Assembly: GCA_016714685.1 (NCBI GenBank)
Contig: JADKCH010000005.1
Coordinates: 124,001-188,000, forward strand
Length of the DNA: 64,000 bases
Reading direction: 5' to 3'
From: Candidatus Geothrix odensensis
GTDB lineage: Bacteria; Acidobacteriota; Holophagae; Holophagales; Holophagaceae
Shown: one piece after another, positions 52,663-60,609 of the stretch
How the letters are laid out: every line of letters begins with the position of its first letter
Numbering within the stretch: position 1 is the first letter of the stretch
Position numbers and translations under genes: made by a program
Notes under the pieces: model-generated
Databases searched by the model: none
Told to the model about the DNA's origin: nothing
The model's input: only the letters and a program-made list of their open reading frames with translations

Positions 52663-54609
52663 ATGAGAACCTGGAAGATCCTCTGTACCCGGGTGCTCAT
52701 GCCGCACACGCACTTCCAGCTTCTCTCGAACTGCTCGGATGAGCAGCTTCGAACCATCTGTGAGCGACGGCGCCTGCCCATCCCCATCCGCTGGGAGGAC
52801 TGCGGCGAGGGGCGCATGCGCCTGCTCAAGACCATGGTCTTCCACCTGGAGGACCACAAGCGGCTCTCGGATACCCTGGCGGACCTGGACAGCGGGTCCC
52901 TGGTCGCCCTGAAGCACTTCGTCTGTGATGGCGCCGCGCCCGTGCCCCAGGTGATCGAGGCCTTACGCGACCTGGGCCTGATCCTGCCGACCGGTTCCGG
53001 CTGGGCTGTGGCCGAGCGGGTGGCCGATGCCCTGGAGGACTTCGACGAAGGGGCCCTGAGCTTCCAGACGCCCACGGAGGTGGCGCTCCGGACGGCCGAG
53101 CCCTTCCGGTTTTCCCTGGCTCTCACCAGCGTCCTCGTACGCTGCGTGGCCGGGCTCCGGGTGCTCAAGGGCGGCCTGCCCGCCAAGAAGGAACTGGGCC
53201 AGCTCATGCAGCGCAACGCCATGCTCCAGGAGGAGCAGGACGCGACCCTGCTGTTCACCCTGCTGCACCGCCTGGGCCTGCTGTGGAACCGCGATGGCCG
53301 CGTGGAGACGCTGCTGCCCGCCGTGACCAGCCACCCGCCCCGCTGGGTGGCCGAGCGCGCCTTCGCCAGCCTGCTGGAGCACGACCTCAAGGCCTGGGGC
53401 ATGCCCCCGGCCGAGGACCGGCACTTCCTCATGCAGCACCTGCTGGAACGGCGCGGCCAGTCCTTGGCGGTGCAGCCGTTCCTGGCCTTCCTCAAGACCC
53501 TCCACCCCCTGGACGAGGAGCGCACCCGCACGGTGTTCCTGCCCTTCCTGGGCCGCATGGGCATCATCCAGGCCGACGAGGGCTTCGGGCACCTCCGGCT
53601 GTCCGAGCACGGCGAGGCCCTGGCCCATGAATACCTGCTGCGCGACCTGAAGGGCACGGCGGCCCACTGGCAGCCCCTGGAGGTGGACCAGCCCATGATC
53701 ATGCAGCCCACCCTGGAGCTGCTCACACCCCTCCTGCAGAACCCGCACCGGCTGCTGCAGCTGGCCCAGCTGGCCGACGTGGAGTCGCTGGATGCCATGG
53801 GCACCTTCCGGGTGAGCCACGCCACCCTCGTGCGCGCCCTGGATGCGGGCGTGCCGCTGGAGGAGCTTGGCCTGCGCCTGGGCGCCACCACCCAGACCCT
53901 GCCCCAGCCCCTGCTGCAGCTGCTGGAGGACCTCTCGCGTCGCGTGGGCGAGGTGGAGGTCCACCAGGGTGTGCGGCTGGTCCGGGCCCGCACGGCCCAC
54001 CTGGCCGAGGAACTGAAGCTGCGGCCCGAGCTGGCCCCCTTGAAGCTGGGCTCACTGTCGGACACGGTGCTGGAGGTGCGCGGCGATGGCAACGCCCACG
54101 CCCTGCTCAAGCAGGCGGGCTTCATGCCCAAGCCCGGCCGCTTCCTGGCCCTCAGCGTGGATTCCGACGAGAAGCTCTACCTCTGGGCCCTGGCGGCCCT
54201 GGCCTTCGTGGACGAGAAGGGCATGAACCACCACCTGGAGCCCGTCCAGCAGATGGTGCGCTCGGCCCTCCAGAAGCTCCACGACGAGGATCCAGCCCTC
54301 TACCAGGAGGTGCAGCGGCGCATACCCATGCTGCACCTGGGTGGCGAGGACCAGCTGGCGGAGGAGGTGCAGCGCATCCTCGAATACGCCGCGGGCCACA
54401 CGCTCATGGTGGAGCTCACCTACCTGCCTCCGGCGGCCCACCGCACGCAGCTGCGGCGGGTCTCGCCCCGCACCATCCAGGAGGACCACCTGCTGGCCTT
54501 CTGCCACCTCCACCAGGAGGAGATGGCCTTCCGCCTCACCCGCATCCAGGGCGTGAAGCTGCTCAACGAGCGGGGCTGGACTCCGGCCAACCACAGCCAG
54601 GCGGGTTGA
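52663..54609 (+). CDS. Helicase-associated (XPB/Ssl2-like) protein with C-terminal WYL-like domain
   Basis: 648 aa from ATG 52663, or 636 from ATG 52699 (MPHTHFQLLSNCSDEQLRTICERRRLP); neither has a clear ribosome site. All-helical N-terminal two-thirds, with repeated winged-helix-like pieces, and a Helicase_C_3/XPB-Ssl2-like module around residues 360-550 (PMIMQPTLELLTPLLQNPHRLLQLAQLADVESLDAMGTFRVSHATL). The last ~70 residues (LMVELTYLPPAAHRTQLRRVSPRTIQEDHLLAFCHLHQEEMAFRLTRIQGVKLL) look like a WYL domain. In actinobacteria an equivalent protein is encoded next to XPB; here XPB lies 5.9 kb away on the other strand. Probable XPB partner, perhaps ligand- or DNA-sensing. Confidence 0.75.
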   Translation: MRTWKILCTRVLMPHTHFQLLSNCSDEQLRTICERRRLPIPIRWEDCGEGRMRLLKTMVFHLEDHKRLSDTLADLDSGSLVALKHFVCDGAAPVPQVIEALRDLGLILPTGSGWAVAERVADALEDFDEGALSFQTPTEVALRTAEPFRFSLALTSVLVRCVAGLRVLKGGLPAKKELGQLMQRNAMLQEEQDATLLFTLLHRLGLLWNRDGRVETLLPAVTSHPPRWVAERAFASLLEHDLKAWGMPPAEDRHFLMQHLLERRGQSLAVQPFLAFLKTLHPLDEERTRTVFLPFLGRMGIIQADEGFGHLRLSEHGEALAHEYLLRDLKGTAAHWQPLEVDQPMIMQPTLELLTPLLQNPHRLLQLAQLADVESLDAMGTFRVSHATLVRALDAGVPLEELGLRLGATTQTLPQPLLQLLEDLSRRVGEVEVHQGVRLVRARTAHLAEELKLRPELAPLKLGSLSDTVLEVRGDGNAHALLKQAGFMPKPGRFLALSVDSDEKLYLWALAALAFVDEKGMNHHLEPVQQMVRSALQKLHDEDPALYQEVQRRIPMLHLGGEDQLAEEVQRILEYAAGHTLMVELTYLPPAAHRTQLRRVSPRTIQEDHLLAFCHLHQEEMAFRLTRIQGVKLLNERGWTPANHSQAG

Positions 54610-54650
54610 GGGTTCGGTCCCGAGTCTTCAGTCTCCAGTCCTCAGTCTTC
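54610..54650. repeat. Short direct repeats (AGTCTTCAGTCTCCAG type)
   Basis: The 41-bp gap between two convergent genes is built of CAGTCTCCAGTCCTCAGTCTTCTCAG-like units (pieces AGTCTTCAGTC, AGTCCTCAGTC). Low-complexity triplet of ~11-bp units; possibly a remnant of a repeat family. Confidence 0.5.
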
Positions 54651-54935
54651 TCAGACCAACTCCTTCAGCCGCTTGTCGAGAACTTCAGCTAGCTTCTCGA
54701 CCACTTCGCGGCTCTCGGTGCGGGAGATCTGGACTTCCTTCTCCAGCTTGCGCTCGGTCTGGAGGACGGACTTCTGGATCTGGGAAAGCATCCCCTTGAT
54801 GTCATCCAGGTCGTTGAGCAGCGAATTCAGCCGTGGGTCGGGAGGCCGGCTGTTGCCGAAGACGCCGATCCCGGCCAGCACCGTGGCCAGGGCGGAAAGC
54901 AGGAGAATCAGGAGAAGCAGGGGATTGCTGGCCAT
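54651..54935 (-). CDS. Small single-pass membrane protein with coiled coil
   Basis: 94 aa from ATG 54935 behind AAGGTGTGCCC. One N-terminal helix (SNPLLLLILLLSALATVLAGIGVF) then a charged coiled coil from ~residue 38 (LNSLLNDLDDIKGMLSQIQKSVLQTERKLEKEVQISRTESREVVEKLAEVLDKRLKEL). Anchored rod-like protein; resembles RmuC-type or scaffold leaders but has no nuclease domain. Family not recognised. Not obviously linked to neighbours. Confidence 0.65.
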   Translation of the reverse strand: MASNPLLLLILLLSALATVLAGIGVFGNSRPPDPRLNSLLNDLDDIKGMLSQIQKSVLQTERKLEKEVQISRTESREVVEKLAEVLDKRLKELV

Positions 54936-54986
54936 GGGCACACCTTGCCTTAGATATTGCCAGGACCGTGCCGAGCGGGACGCAAA

Positions 54987-55502
54987 CTAGGGTTTCTGTT
55001 TCACCCGCTGGTAGTCATCACCCGCCACCTTGAGGGGCTTCTCCACGGGAATCACCAGGTAGGGCTCCGACTTCCGGCCCCCCTTGCGTGAAGCCAACTG
55101 CAATTCTTGCTGGACTTGCTCCTTGGCCTGGCGTTCCTTGGCCACTTCGGAGGCGTGCAGCGCGGCGAGACGGGTCAGCTCCTGGTCCTGACGCTGGGTC
55201 TGGGCGGCGAGCTCATCGGCACGGTGCTTCTGCTGGAAGCCCCAGGTCCCCAGGCCGGCCAGGGCGGCCAGCAGGGGGAGGGCCGCGGCGGCCAAGAGAC
55301 CCCAGGTGGGCCGTTTGCGCTCGGTGCGGCTGCGGCGCTGGGCCTCCCGCCGCAGATCATCCGCCAGGGCGGTGAGTTCCGCCGTCGGCTCCGAGGGCCG
55401 GAGGGAGGCCACGGGCCCCAGGCCCAGCAGGTCGCGGAGCTCGGCTCGAAGCTGGACATCCTCTGCGGGTTCGAAGCGCCGAGCGGGATCAGACCAGGGC
55501 AT
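54987..55502 (-). CDS. Probable anti-sigma factor or regulator, single-pass membrane
   Basis: 171 aa. N-terminal ~70 residues are cytoplasmic and charged (PARRFEPAEDVQLRAELRDLLGLGP, ALADDLRREAQRRSRTERKR), one membrane helix at ~68-90 (WGLLAAAALPLLAALAGLGTWGF), then a periplasmic coiled coil (HRADELAAQTQRQDQELTRLAALHASEVAKERQAKEQVQQELQLA) and a short tail. No HxxxCxxC anti-sigma zinc motif. It overlaps the ECF sigma gene by 14 bp downstream, the usual place for a cognate anti-sigma factor; assignment is by context. Confidence 0.6.
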   Translation of the reverse strand: MPWSDPARRFEPAEDVQLRAELRDLLGLGPVASLRPSEPTAELTALADDLRREAQRRSRTERKRPTWGLLAAAALPLLAALAGLGTWGFQQKHRADELAAQTQRQDQELTRLAALHASEVAKERQAKEQVQQELQLASRKGGRKSEPYLVIPVEKPLKVAGDDYQRVKQKP

Positions 55503-56004
55503 GCAGGCCTCCTGAAGGGTTGAGCTGATCTTTGAGCTGGGCCTTGGCCCGGTGGATGCGGGTCTTCACGGTGGCCTCGGGGATGCCGAGGATGTCCGCG
55601 ATCTCCCGGATGGAGAGCCCCTCCACCACGAAGAGCCACAGCGCCTCGCGGAAGGTCGGCGAGAGCGAGCGCATGCGCTCTCGCACCTCCTGGTTGAGCA
55701 CCTGGTCGTCGGCCCCGCCGGCCAGACCGGGCTCGGTGACGGATTCCAGGCTGAGGTTCTGGTTCTTCATGGGGCGGCGCTCGGTGAGGGACAGGGTTCG
55801 CACGGTGCCGTACAGGAAGGCGGTGGGATGCTCCACCCGCTCCTCGCGCTGCATGAGGATGACGAAGGCCTCCTGGGCGATGTCCTCCGGGAAGGTGGCC
55901 CCGTAACGCCGTGAGTAGCTCACGAGCCTTGGATAAAGCTCGGCGAAGGCGGCGTGGAAGGCCTCCTGGGTGCCGAACGGGGTTTCCATGGGGGACTGCG
56001 ACAT
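55489..56004 (-). CDS. ECF-type RNA polymerase sigma factor
   Basis: 171 aa from ATG 56004 (GGAGCTCATGC upstream). Sigma region 2: FHAAFAELYPRLVSYSRRYGATFPEDIAQEAFVILMQREE (usual DxxQEaFl motif) and FLYGTVRTLSLTERR; region 4: MRSLSPTFREALWLFVVEGLSIREIADILGIPEATVKTRIHRAKAQLKDQL with a typical helix-turn-helix. Length is normal for group IV sigma factors. Regulon unknown. Probably controlled by the overlapping membrane protein gene downstream. Confidence 0.92.
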   Translation of the reverse strand: MSQSPMETPFGTQEAFHAAFAELYPRLVSYSRRYGATFPEDIAQEAFVILMQREERVEHPTAFLYGTVRTLSLTERRPMKNQNLSLESVTEPGLAGGADDQVLNQEVRERMRSLSPTFREALWLFVVEGLSIREIADILGIPEATVKTRIHRAKAQLKDQLNPSGGLHALV

Positions 56005-56066
56005 GCATGAGCTCCGACGCCTTAGGATGCCAGGAAGCCCCGCTAGGTTCCGGCTACGCTGGAAAG

Positions 56067-56876
56067 GTGACCGACCACCCGCTTCAAGCCTGGCGCGACA
56101 CCCTCGAGGAGTTGGGGGTGATGGGCTTGGTGCGCGAACCCCTCCAGGCCGCTCCTGCTCCTGCCGTCGCCACTGAAACGGCTCCGGCGCGCCATGCTGT
56201 GGCTCGCCCTGCCCCGACCACGGCCTCTCGGCCCATCGCGGTCTATGCCCCTCCCACCGATGCCATCGGCTGTCCCACGACTGAAGCCGTGGCCGGCGCC
56301 ACCAGCCTCCAGGAGCTGCAGCTGGCCATCCAGGGCTGTCTGGCCTGCCCCCTGGGCCCGGGCCGCCTGAAGTTCGTCTTCGGTGAGGGGGATCCCTCGG
56401 CCCGGCTCCTGTTCGTGGGCGAGGGGCCGGGGCGGGACGAGGACCTCCAGGGCCGGCCCTTCGTGGGCAAGGCCGGCGAGCTGCTGGACAAGATGATCGG
56501 CGCCATCGGCCTGCGGCGGGACCAGACCTACATCGCCAATGTGGTGAAGTGCAGGCCGCCTGACAACCGCACGCCGACTTCCGAGGAGGCCGCCGCCTGC
56601 CTGGGCTACCTGCGCCGCCAGATCGAGCTGATCCGGCCCGCGGTGATCGTCACCCTGGGCGCCACGCCCCTGCGCGAGCTGGTGGGCGTCAGCGAAGGCA
56701 TCACGCGGGTGCGTGGCCAGTGGAAGCGCGTGGTGGTGGGAGGCCGTGAGATTCCCGTCATGCCCACCTTCCATCCGGCCTACGTGCTCCGCCAGTACAC
56801 CCAGGACGTGCGCCGCGCCGTCTGGGAGGACCTCAAAGCGGCGAAGGAGTGGGCGGACAAGGCCGAAGGGGCGTGA
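56067..56876 (+). CDS. Uracil-DNA glycosylase, family 4 (Fe-S)
   Basis: 269 aa from GTG 56067 (GGAAAG just before); ATG 56007 is an alternative. After an ~85-residue linker rich in Ala/Pro, the catalytic domain begins CLACPLGPGRLKFVFGEGDP with the first Fe-S cysteine pair; motif A GEGPGRDEDLQGRPFVGKAGELLDKM; CRPPDNRTPTSEEAAAC completes four cysteines; HPAYVLRQYTQD is the catalytic His loop. Removes uracil from DNA. Gene divergent from the sigma factor. Confidence 0.93.
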   Translation: MTDHPLQAWRDTLEELGVMGLVREPLQAAPAPAVATETAPARHAVARPAPTTASRPIAVYAPPTDAIGCPTTEAVAGATSLQELQLAIQGCLACPLGPGRLKFVFGEGDPSARLLFVGEGPGRDEDLQGRPFVGKAGELLDKMIGAIGLRRDQTYIANVVKCRPPDNRTPTSEEAAACLGYLRRQIELIRPAVIVTLGATPLRELVGVSEGITRVRGQWKRVVVGGREIPVMPTFHPAYVLRQYTQDVRRAVWEDLKAAKEWADKAEGA

Positions 56877-56887
56877 TGGCCCCAAGG

Positions 56888-57046
56888 CTGGAGTCCGGAG
56901 GCACGGATCCCTGAGGCCGCCTCGGCGGCGCCCGATGTTTTTCCCGTTGGCGGTGGCCCCTCGCAGGGGTCGGCGCCAGTCTTTCATCATCGGCGCGGCG
57001 CGCAGCGCCGCAGCAGAAAGAACCACCTCCAGCCTCCGGACTCCAG
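56888..57046. repeat. 159-bp quasi-palindrome between UDG and LapAB genes
   Basis: Perfect 15-bp inverted arms (56888-56902 and 57032-57046, core CTGGAGTCCGGAGGC). Inside are further GC-rich partial inverted segments (GCGGCGCCCGATG near 56927-56939 against CATCATCGGCGCGGC near 56985-56999). No ORF of its own. Same design as the other intergenic inverted repeats but unrelated in sequence. Confidence 0.7.
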
Positions 57047-57094
57047 ACTTCCCCCTCCCGTGTCATGCTAGGCGCAGGTTTCCGAGGGCCGCCC

Positions 57095-58459
57095 ATGCGT
57101 CTGGTCAATGTGTTCTTCATCGTGCTGCTGCTGCTGGTCCTGATGGTGCTGGGCAACCTGTACCTCACGAACCACGACCTGCTGGTGCGCGAAGTGGTGG
57201 TGTTCGGAGAGAGCATCAAGCTCCAGAGCGTCATCCTCATCACCTTCCTGCTCGGCTTCCTCCTGAACGTGCTCTACACCGGGATCATGGAAGTCATCCG
57301 CCTGGTGCGGGGGCTCAACGATTCCGCCGACACGCGCCTGGTGAAGCGCATCTCGGAGCGCATGCAGGACGCCCGCGACCTGGTGGCCCACGGCCTGCCC
57401 CGCGAGGCCAAGGGGATCCTCGAGACCATCCTCGAGCAGCGCAAGGAGCACATTCCCGCGCGGATCCTGCTGGGCGAGATCCTCATCAAGACGGGCAGTC
57501 CGGACGAGGCCGTGAAGCTCTTCCAGGCCCTCTGCGACGAGGTGCCCGATCAGGTGGAGGGTCGCTACCAGCTGGCCGAGGCCCTCATGGCGGTCCGGAA
57601 TCCCGAAGCCGCCGTGGCCGTGCTCAAGAAGCTGACCGCCGATCACCCGAAAAAGGCCCTCCGCGCCTGGCGGCGTCTGCGGGCCATGCACATGGAGGCC
57701 CAGCGCTGGGAGGAGGCCGCCGAGGCCCACAAGAAGCTGCTGACCCACTTCGCCGCCGAGCTCACCCAGGGTGAGAAGGCCCAAGGCTCGGCCCTGGCCT
57801 ACCAGATCGGCATGGCCAAGGTGGACGCGGACCAGTTCAAGGATGCCGCGCAGATCTTCCAGCAGGTGATCAAGGACGAGCCCGACTTCGTGCCGGCCTA
57901 CCTCAGCCTGGGCCGCTGCATGATCCTCCAGGATCAGGAGGCGCAGGGCCTGGAGATCCTCATCGAGGGCTTCCGCAAGACCGGCGAAGGGACCTTCCTG
58001 CAGGAGCTCGAGGACTACTTCATCCAGCTGGGCCGCCCCGAGGATGGCCTCGCCCTCATGCGCCGCCTGGCCGCCACCTCCAAGCACGCCACCACCGCCA
58101 AGTTCTTCCTGGGCAAGATGCTCTACCGCCTGGAGATCCTGGACGAGGCCCTGGATCTGTTCCAGGAGGTCCGCAGCCAGGTGGTCTACAGCCCCATCCT
58201 GTTCTTCTTCATGGCCAAAATCCACAGCCGCCGGGCCCGCCTGGACGCGGCCCTGAACGAGTACCGCCAGCTGCTCCGCAACCTGGGGATCCTCAAGCTG
58301 CGCTACGAGTGCGCCGTCTGCAACCAGCGCACCCAGGACTTCACCGACCGCTGCGACAGCTGCGGCAGCTGGAACAGCAGCCACTTCATGTTCAAAGAGA
58401 GCGACCTGCCCGAAGGCCCCATCCGGAATGAGAGTGGCTCCTGGATGGCCATGTTGTAG
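57095..58459 (+). CDS. LapA-LapB fusion: two N-terminal TMs, TPR array, rubredoxin-like zinc tail
   Basis: 454 aa from ATG 57095 (MRLVNVFFIVLLLLVLMVLGNLYL). Residues 1-70 have the LapA (DUF1049) form, two TMs with LIRLVRGLN-like loop after SVILITFLLGFLLNVLYTGIMEV. Residues ~85-400 contain TPRs (LVAHGLPREAKGILETIL, KTGSPDEAVKLFQALC, KLYRLEILDEALDLFQE-type). The C-terminus has YECAVCNQRTQDFTDRCDSCGSW, the metal-binding rubredoxin-like knuckle of LapB. In enterobacteria LapA and LapB are two proteins controlling LpxC/LPS level; here they appear on one chain. N-terminal match is by pattern only. Confidence 0.8.
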   Translation: MRLVNVFFIVLLLLVLMVLGNLYLTNHDLLVREVVVFGESIKLQSVILITFLLGFLLNVLYTGIMEVIRLVRGLNDSADTRLVKRISERMQDARDLVAHGLPREAKGILETILEQRKEHIPARILLGEILIKTGSPDEAVKLFQALCDEVPDQVEGRYQLAEALMAVRNPEAAVAVLKKLTADHPKKALRAWRRLRAMHMEAQRWEEAAEAHKKLLTHFAAELTQGEKAQGSALAYQIGMAKVDADQFKDAAQIFQQVIKDEPDFVPAYLSLGRCMILQDQEAQGLEILIEGFRKTGEGTFLQELEDYFIQLGRPEDGLALMRRLAATSKHATTAKFFLGKMLYRLEILDEALDLFQEVRSQVVYSPILFFFMAKIHSRRARLDAALNEYRQLLRNLGILKLRYECAVCNQRTQDFTDRCDSCGSWNSSHFMFKESDLPEGPIRNESGSWMAML

Positions 58460-58491
58460 GTTTCGCGCTGCGCCTCTCGGCGCACAAGTAG

Positions 58492-58520
58492 CACAAAGGG
58501 CGCCATGGGCGCCCTTTGTG
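58492..58520. terminator. Convergent-gene hairpin after LapAB
   Basis: Perfect 13-bp stem (58492-58504 with 58508-58520, loop ATG). No T-run on either strand. Lies between two convergent genes. Confidence 0.75.
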
Positions 58521-58554
58521 AAGTTATGGCTGAACTAACTGATGCCGGAAAAGC

Positions 58555-59040
58555 CTACGCGATGGCCTGTCGAATATCGAACAGGAGGCGCTTGAGCTCC
58601 AGCTCGGACAGCTGGAGGGGCACCTGCTGCTTGACCTCGTCCTTGCGGTAGAAGGCGATGCGCTTCACCACGATCTTGTTCTTGCCGATGCTGATCTCGT
58701 TGAACTGGATCTGGGTGTCGTCCTTGTAGGGCGGCAGGCTGCGCAACTGGATGTACATCCCCCGGCGGTCATGGTCCACGATCTCGAGACGCTCCTTCAG
58801 GTAGTCCACCTGCTCCGAGAGCTTCTCGGCCTTCGTCTTGAGCTTGGCGAAACTGAGCTTCTTGGGCGCGTGGCGCTCCAGCACCATCTCGCCCAGCTGC
58901 ACGCCACCCTCGGCCCGGCGGAGGAAGCCTTCCAGGGTCCCGTCCAGCTCGACATCCGTCTGGTGGAAACTCTCGAATCCCTGGAACTCCCCGGGCAGCA
59001 CGGAGTCGTCGTAGCGCTTGGCTTTGCGGGAGAGCTTCAT
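58555..59040 (-). CDS. Hypothetical cytoplasmic protein with coiled-coil centre
   Basis: 161 aa from ATG 59040 behind GAGGTGTTCC. Basic start MKLSRKAKRYDDSVLPGEFQGFESF, central coiled coil LKTKAEKLSEQVDYLKERLEIVDHDRRG, beta-rich end IQFNEISIGKNKIVVKRIAFYRKDEVKQQVPLQLSELELKRLLFDIRQAI. No signal or membrane segment. Codon use fits the genome. Family not recognised; may bind a nucleic acid or partner. Confidence 0.7.
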   Translation of the reverse strand: MKLSRKAKRYDDSVLPGEFQGFESFHQTDVELDGTLEGFLRRAEGGVQLGEMVLERHAPKKLSFAKLKTKAEKLSEQVDYLKERLEIVDHDRRGMYIQLRSLPPYKDDTQIQFNEISIGKNKIVVKRIAFYRKDEVKQQVPLQLSELELKRLLFDIRQAIA

Positions 59041-59248
59041 GGAACACCTCAGGAAGGGGCTGAACCTCCCAAGAGCCAGAGCCGTGCCAGGAATTTTCTA
59101 CCCCGGCCAAAAAGGCACAGCCCTTGATTTACCAGCACTTCCCCCCTGGGTTTGCCCAGCGGGTCCTGCCCAGAAGCCCCGGCCTCATGATCCTTTTCTG
59201 TCCATTACCGGTCAGGCAGGATCGAACCTGTTCGAATCCGAACAGGGC
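59041..59248. other. Gap upstream of hypothetical gene
   Basis: 208 bp between two minus-strand genes. Less GC-rich than the flanks (e.g. TTGATTTACCAGCACTTCCC, GATCCTTTTCTGTCCATTACC) and likely holds the promoter of the 161-aa gene. A perfect 8-bp hairpin at 59227-59246 lies at the end of yhaM. Confidence 0.4.
59227..59246 (-). terminator. Hairpin just after yhaM stop
   Basis: 8-bp stem (59227-59234 with 59239-59246, loop AATC) beginning 3 bases after the yhaM stop on the minus strand. No strong T-run. Confidence 0.5.
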
Positions 59249-60229
59249 TCAGGTCCGATCCGCCTCGGGCCACCGCCTGCGGTAGATCATGCGCTCCAGC
59301 GCACGGCTATAGGGGCTCCAGGAACCGCCGCCATCCCCATCCTCCACCGCGCGGAACATGACTTCCAGCTTGCCATCCAGGTCGTCCAGGTAGTGGACCA
59401 GGAGCGCCTCCGGCGTCTTCGGAAGCACCGGCGAACCGAACTCCAACCGCCCATGGTGGCTCAGGACGATGTGCAGGATCTGCATCCGCAGCTCCTCGGG
59501 AAACCCGGGAATCTTGCCCACTGCGCGGCTGATCCAGTCGGCCTCCAGGGCAATGTGGCCCAGCAGGTTGCCGGCATCGGTGTACCCGAAGCTGCGCTGG
59601 TAGCTCAGCTCGGCCGTCTTCCCCACGTCGTGGAGGAACACGCCGGCCACCACCAGGTCGCGATTCAGGACACGGTAGTGGGCGCACGCCCGCTCCGCCA
59701 TGCCCAGGATGGAGAGGGTGTGCTCCAGCAGCCCTCCGAGAAAGGCGTGGTGCATGGACTTGGCCGCGGGGGCCAGGGCGAAGGCGGCGCGGAGGTCGCC
59801 ATCCTCCACGAACAACGCCTTCAGCAGCTGGCTGATCCAGGGGTCGCGGACCGAGGCGATGATCCCATCCAACTCCGCCAGCATCTCGGGCACGGGCCGG
59901 GCACTCACGGGGAAAAAGGCCGAGAGGTCACCCACTTCGGCGTCCAGGGCGAACCGGGCCTTGTCCAGCTTCAGTTGCAGGCGCCCGTTGTAGCTCGTGA
60001 CCGTGCCCTTCACCCGCAGGAAGACATCGGCCCGGATGGCCTCCAGGTCACCCTCGATGGCCCGAACGTCCCAGAGGAAGGCCTTCAGGTCCCCGGAGGC
60101 GTCGGACAGCTTCAGCTCCAGGTACTCGCTGCCCTTGGTGCTGACCTTGTAGGCCGCCTCCTGGGCCAGGAGGAACCCCTGGAAGAGGTCGCCCTCCTTC
60201 AGGTTCCGGATGAGGGGCTGGTCGGACAT
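59249..60229 (-). CDS. yhaM: 3'-5' exoribonuclease YhaM family (OB fold + HD domain)
   Basis: 326 aa. N-terminal OB-fold nucleic-acid domain ~1-110 (EGDLFQGFLLAQEAAYKVSTKGSEYLELKLSDASGDLKAFLWD), then an HD hydrolase: AAFALAPAAKSMHHAFLGGLLEHTLSILGMAERAC, VVAGVFLHDVGKTAELSY (HD), LLGHIALEADWI, LHIVLSHHGRLEFGSPVLPKTPEALLVHYLDDLDGKLEVM. Architecture is that of YhaM/Cbf1. ssRNA or DNA 3'-exonuclease. Starts ATG 60229. Confidence 0.92.
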   Translation of the reverse strand: MSDQPLIRNLKEGDLFQGFLLAQEAAYKVSTKGSEYLELKLSDASGDLKAFLWDVRAIEGDLEAIRADVFLRVKGTVTSYNGRLQLKLDKARFALDAEVGDLSAFFPVSARPVPEMLAELDGIIASVRDPWISQLLKALFVEDGDLRAAFALAPAAKSMHHAFLGGLLEHTLSILGMAERACAHYRVLNRDLVVAGVFLHDVGKTAELSYQRSFGYTDAGNLLGHIALEADWISRAVGKIPGFPEELRMQILHIVLSHHGRLEFGSPVLPKTPEALLVHYLDDLDGKLEVMFRAVEDGDGGGSWSPYSRALERMIYRRRWPEADRT

Positions 60230-60281
60230 GGGGACTCCGGGTCTGGCATCAGGATCGCGCCCCGGATGCGACGGTAACGGT

Positions 60282-60605
60282 CTAGTGATTGCGGGGCGCC
60301 TTGGGCGGCGGCGCGAAGGGATCCTCGTCGCCGAAGCCCAGGTCCAGGGGGAGGCGCTTGTCCTCCAGCACCTCGAAGAGGGACCACTGGTCGGCCTTCT
60401 TCACGTTGCCTTCGGGGAGGGAGAGCACGCGGACCTTCAGCACCCGGTTGTAGAGGGGGAACTCGAGCTCGTCCTCGGCCTTCACATCCTGGCTGGCCTT
60501 CCGGGGGACCCCGTTCACCCGCACCATCCCCTCGTCGCAGAGCTGGTTGGCCAGCTCACGCCGCTTGATGAGCAGGCTCTTCTTGAGGAAGGCGTCGAGT
60601 CGCAA
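60282..60605 (-). CDS. S4-domain RNA-binding protein (Hsp15/RqcP-like)
   Basis: 107 aa, TTG start 60605 with AAGGGATGATCGC upstream. S4 domain MRLDAFLKKSLLIKRRELANQLCDEGMVRVNGVPRKASQDVKAEDELEF, typical of Hsp15 (heat-shock, recycles stalled 50S) and RqcP (ribosome quality control). C-terminal 40 residues are Pro/acidic. Four bases after surA-like stop, so likely same operon. Assignment between the two roles is not possible from sequence. Confidence 0.85.
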   Translation of the reverse strand: MRLDAFLKKSLLIKRRELANQLCDEGMVRVNGVPRKASQDVKAEDELEFPLYNRVLKVRVLSLPEGNVKKADQWSLFEVLEDKRLPLDLGFGDEDPFAPPPKAPRNH

Positions 60606-60609
60606 GCGA

